Assembly: GCA_050955065.1 (NCBI GenBank)
Contig: JBPBQT010000070.1
Coordinates: forward strand, 1-7,801
Length of the DNA: 7,801 nucleotides
Reading direction: 5' to 3'
Origin: Robbsia sp050955065
Lineage (GTDB): Bacteria; Pseudomonadota; Gammaproteobacteria; Burkholderiales; Burkholderiaceae
Shown: piece after piece, positions 6,476 to 7,801 of the stretch
How positions within the stretch are numbered: position 1 is the first letter of the stretch
Layout of the letters: the number at the start of each line of letters is the position of its first letter
Notes under the pieces: generated by a model
Told to the model about the DNA's origin: nothing
Database searches by the model: none
What the model saw: only the letters and a program-made list of their open reading frames with translations
Made by a program: the position numbers and the translations under genes

Positions 6476-6636
6476 GTCGACCCGCTGTAGCAACGCCGAG
6501 CTCAGGGTGGCCAGAAGCTCTGTGCCGACGATGCGCTTGTTCCCGGGATAACGATCGACGTTGGATGGGGGACCGTATCGAGCATGTCCGTTTGAATAAT
6601 GAGAACCGGGCGATGACGCTTTCCTGGCTCTTCCTC
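6476..6636 (-). pseudogene. Internally deleted remnant of a MazF/PemK-family toxin
   Basis: Two pieces in different minus-strand frames resemble MazF/PemK endoribonuclease toxins. From 6636 to 6544 one frame reads EEEPGKRHRPVLIIQTD then MLDTVPHPTSIVIP, like the family block in which RPVLIVQTDLLN is followed by HPSTIVIPLTT. At 6541 a second frame takes over, reading NKRIVGTELLATLSSALLQR and VD down to 6476, like the family end IDNRRIVG-LATLSxALLxRV. About 35 residues normally between these blocks are missing, including the LTT segment with a catalytic Thr, and the N-terminus with the start codon is gone. The piece is directly joined to the aldo/keto reductase remnant at about 6475 and follows the antitoxin remnant on the same strand. 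It cannot make an active toxin. The family match is from memory but extends over both pieces in the right order. Confidence 0.65.
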
Positions 6637-6644
6637 ATGAGCAG

Positions 6645-6740
6645 CTAGTCGGAGCCTTTGAGGCCGACGGCTTCGGCCATGGCTCGGGTCTGTCGGGCAA
6701 ACTCAGCGCCGGCACGGAATGAAAGAACGACTGCTTGCAT
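6645..6740 (-). pseudogene. N-terminal remnant of a ribbon-helix-helix-like antitoxin
   Basis: A 31-codon frame begins at ATG 6740 with AAGGA seven bases upstream and ends at TAG 6647-6645. The peptide, MQAVVLSFRAGAEFARQTRA then MAEAVGLKGSD, looks like the first strand and helix of a ribbon-helix-helix antitoxin (VVLSFR strand, then a helix, then GLKSSDY-type turn), cut where the second helix should begin. Such antitoxins are normally about 70-80 residues. It is directly followed on the same strand by MazF-like pieces, the normal antitoxin-then-toxin order. Loss of the antitoxin C-terminus, which usually binds the toxin, together with the toxin N-terminus suggests one deletion spanning both. 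The start signals look intact, so a short peptide could still be made. Confidence 0.55.
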
Positions 6741-6814
6741 GGGAGTTTCCTTGACGGCCTCGATACGCCTTGACGAGCAGCCACTGCATAGTGATTTGCC
6801 AACATTTTCAATGA

Positions 6815-7135
6815 CGGGACGGCGTATCGCGGGCAACGTTCGTCGCGATGGCGCGCGATGCCGGCGCCGGGCGGTTCGCCCGGCAGTCCGACGCGACGCT
6901 GACCCGCGCCGATCGCTGGGCGACGCTGGCGGCCAGCACGATTCCGACGCTGCTGGTCTGGGGCGAGGCCGACCGTTTCGTGCCGCTGGACGTCGGGAGG
7001 CGCATTGCTGAAAGAATGCCGCATGCGCGCTTCGCGTCGTTGCCCGGTTGCGGGCATTTCCCGACGCTGGAGCGTGCGGCGATATGCGCGGACATGGCGC
7101 GCGACTGGCTGCGCCATGTCGTGCCGTCCGGATAA
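6815..7135 (+). pseudogene. C-terminal fragment of an alpha/beta hydrolase
   Basis: The frame opens after the TGA at 6812-6814 and ends at TAA 7133-7135; the first ATG is at 6848 (95 residues). The segment ATLTRADRWATLAASTIPTL then LVWGEADRFVP holds the catalytic Asp, and LPGCGHFPTLERA holds the catalytic His of the alpha/beta hydrolase fold. Similarity seems to extend slightly upstream of the ATG (ATFVAMARDAGAGRFARQS). The N-terminal two thirds with the oxyanion hole and nucleophile Ser (GxSxG) are missing; full-length relatives are about 250-270 residues. There is no Shine-Dalgarno sequence before the ATG. It faces the antitoxin remnant head to head with about 75-105 bases between, and converges with the MOSC gene 24 bases downstream. 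It is most likely a truncated, non-functional gene. Confidence 0.75.
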
Positions 7136-7159
7136 GGGGCACTGCATTCGACCAGCCGG

Positions 7160-7654
7160 TCAATCGATCGGCACGATCACACTCGCCAACGCGATCGTGC
7201 CGCCTTCGACGACACGTGCGGTGATGCCGCCGAAGCCGCGTACCGCGTTGTAGCCGCCCGTGCCCAATATCTCCTCCATCCGCGAGCAGGGGTGGCATTC
7301 GCCGCTGGTCTCCAGAAGCGCGTCGCCGATGCGAAAGCGCCGCGCCTTCAGCGCCAGCAGATTGATGCCGGACGTGACGATGTTGCGGCGCAGGTCGAGC
7401 GGCGACACATGCTCTTTACCGAGATGGCTGGCGATGGCGGCCAGGCTCTCGGCCTGGATCAACGTGACCTGCCGGTTGCCGCCGGCGCGGCCGTAGCGGT
7501 CGCCGTCGAGCCCGGTTCCCGCGTGCGCCTGGACGGCGTCGACGACCTGCAACGGTTCGCGGCGCACGGTGCGCAGCCCCAGCCAGACGACCTTGCCCGG
7601 GTGCGCGGGCGCCAGCATCAGTTTTGCGAGGGGGGATTCGGGATTTAGGGGCAT
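7160..7654 (-). CDS. MOSC-domain protein (YiiM-like)
   Basis: The 164-residue protein is essentially one MOSC domain, named after the C-terminal domain of molybdenum cofactor sulfurases. Recognisable blocks are GLDGDRYG (48-55), RQVTLIQAESLAAI, LDLRRNIVTSGINLLAL (87-103), RIGDALLE, and the conserved SGECHPCSRMEE (117-128, Cys120 and Cys123) followed by GYNAVRGFGGITARVVEGG. The conserved Cys is thought to bind a sulfur species or the molybdenum centre; stand-alone members such as YiiM act on N-hydroxylated compounds with a molybdenum enzyme, but the role of this one is not known. The ATG at 7654 lacks a clear Shine-Dalgarno sequence; Met13 (7618) is an alternative that would remove 12 residues preceding the domain. 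It converges with the hydrolase fragment. No molybdenum cofactor gene is adjacent. Confidence 0.88.
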   Translation of the reverse strand: MPLNPESPLAKLMLAPAHPGKVVWLGLRTVRREPLQVVDAVQAHAGTGLDGDRYGRAGGNRQVTLIQAESLAAIASHLGKEHVSPLDLRRNIVTSGINLLALKARRFRIGDALLETSGECHPCSRMEEILGTGGYNAVRGFGGITARVVEGGTIALASVIVPID

Positions 7655-7729
7655 GGTTGCAAGGCGTAGAGGGAGGGGCTGAGTCCCGTTCCCGGGTGAC
7701 GCGTTCGAGCGCGGCGGATGCCGTGGCGT

Positions 7730-7801
7730 TCACGTCGGTCGCAGCGCAATCCGGCGGCGTATCGGTTCGCTGTCAGGGAGCAGGTTATCGAAGTCATTGG
7801 C
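7730..7801 (-). CDS. Possible 3' end of an unidentified gene
   Basis: A minus-strand frame entering from the right edge reads ANDFDNLLPDSEPIRRRIAL then RPT and stops at TGA 7732-7730, 75 bases before the MOSC start. The residue mix looks like real protein, not GC-driven Arg/Ala shadow, but only 23 residues are visible and I do not recognise the family. It would be upstream of and codirectional with the MOSC gene. Confidence 0.25.
   Translation of the reverse strand, partial: ANDFDNLLPDSEPIRRRIALRPT

Noticed and set aside
6645..7298. 217-codon minus-strand frame running through the hydrolase fragment into the antitoxin remnant
   Set aside because: Only its last 31 codons, after a proper ribosome binding site, look like protein; the rest is antisense to the hydrolase fragment and the MOSC end.

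Overview
The window is GC-rich Gram-negative chromosomal DNA. Protein features (KatB-AnkB pair, S9A prolyl oligopeptidase, SMR exporter, cyclase-family enzyme, MOSC protein) and codon use fit a member of the Burkholderiaceae. This is inferred from family resemblance only; no rRNA or other marker gene is present.

Layout, left to right: (1) the 3' end of a cyclase/kynurenine-formamidase-like gene (+ strand, cut by the window edge), followed by a perfect GC palindrome; (2) a gene-poor stretch holding what looks like a frameshifted C-terminal remnant of an RcnA-type nickel/cobalt exporter (- strand); (3) an intact small multidrug resistance (SMR) exporter gene (-) with an unusually AT-rich promoter island; (4) a complete S9A prolyl oligopeptidase gene (-) with an odd Ala/Ser/Pro-rich insert near its N-terminus; (5) a two-gene katB-ankB operon (-), exported catalase plus ankyrin-repeat lipoprotein, separated by 2 nt and preceded by an OxyR-like site; (6) about 1 kb (6132-7135) of gene debris; (7) a MOSC-domain gene (-) and, at the right edge, a possible 3' end of another - strand gene.

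The best understood functional unit is katB-ankB: catalase removes hydrogen peroxide in the periplasm, and the ankyrin lipoprotein, by analogy with Pseudomonas aeruginosa AnkB, supports it. The oligopeptidase, SMR exporter and MOSC protein look like independent transcription units.

The most unusual part is 6132-7135. Four truncated genes abut there: the C-terminal third of an aldo/keto reductase, two out-of-frame pieces of a MazF/PemK-like toxin, the first 31 codons of its probable antitoxin (with an intact ribosome binding site), and the C-terminal third of an alpha/beta hydrolase. One continuous frame (6132-6638) runs through the reductase and toxin debris and would be mis-called as one intact protein. 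I read the region as a deletion scar of a former toxin-antitoxin module and its neighbours. I did not find an undescribed system, tRNA, rRNA, CRISPR array or insertion sequence.
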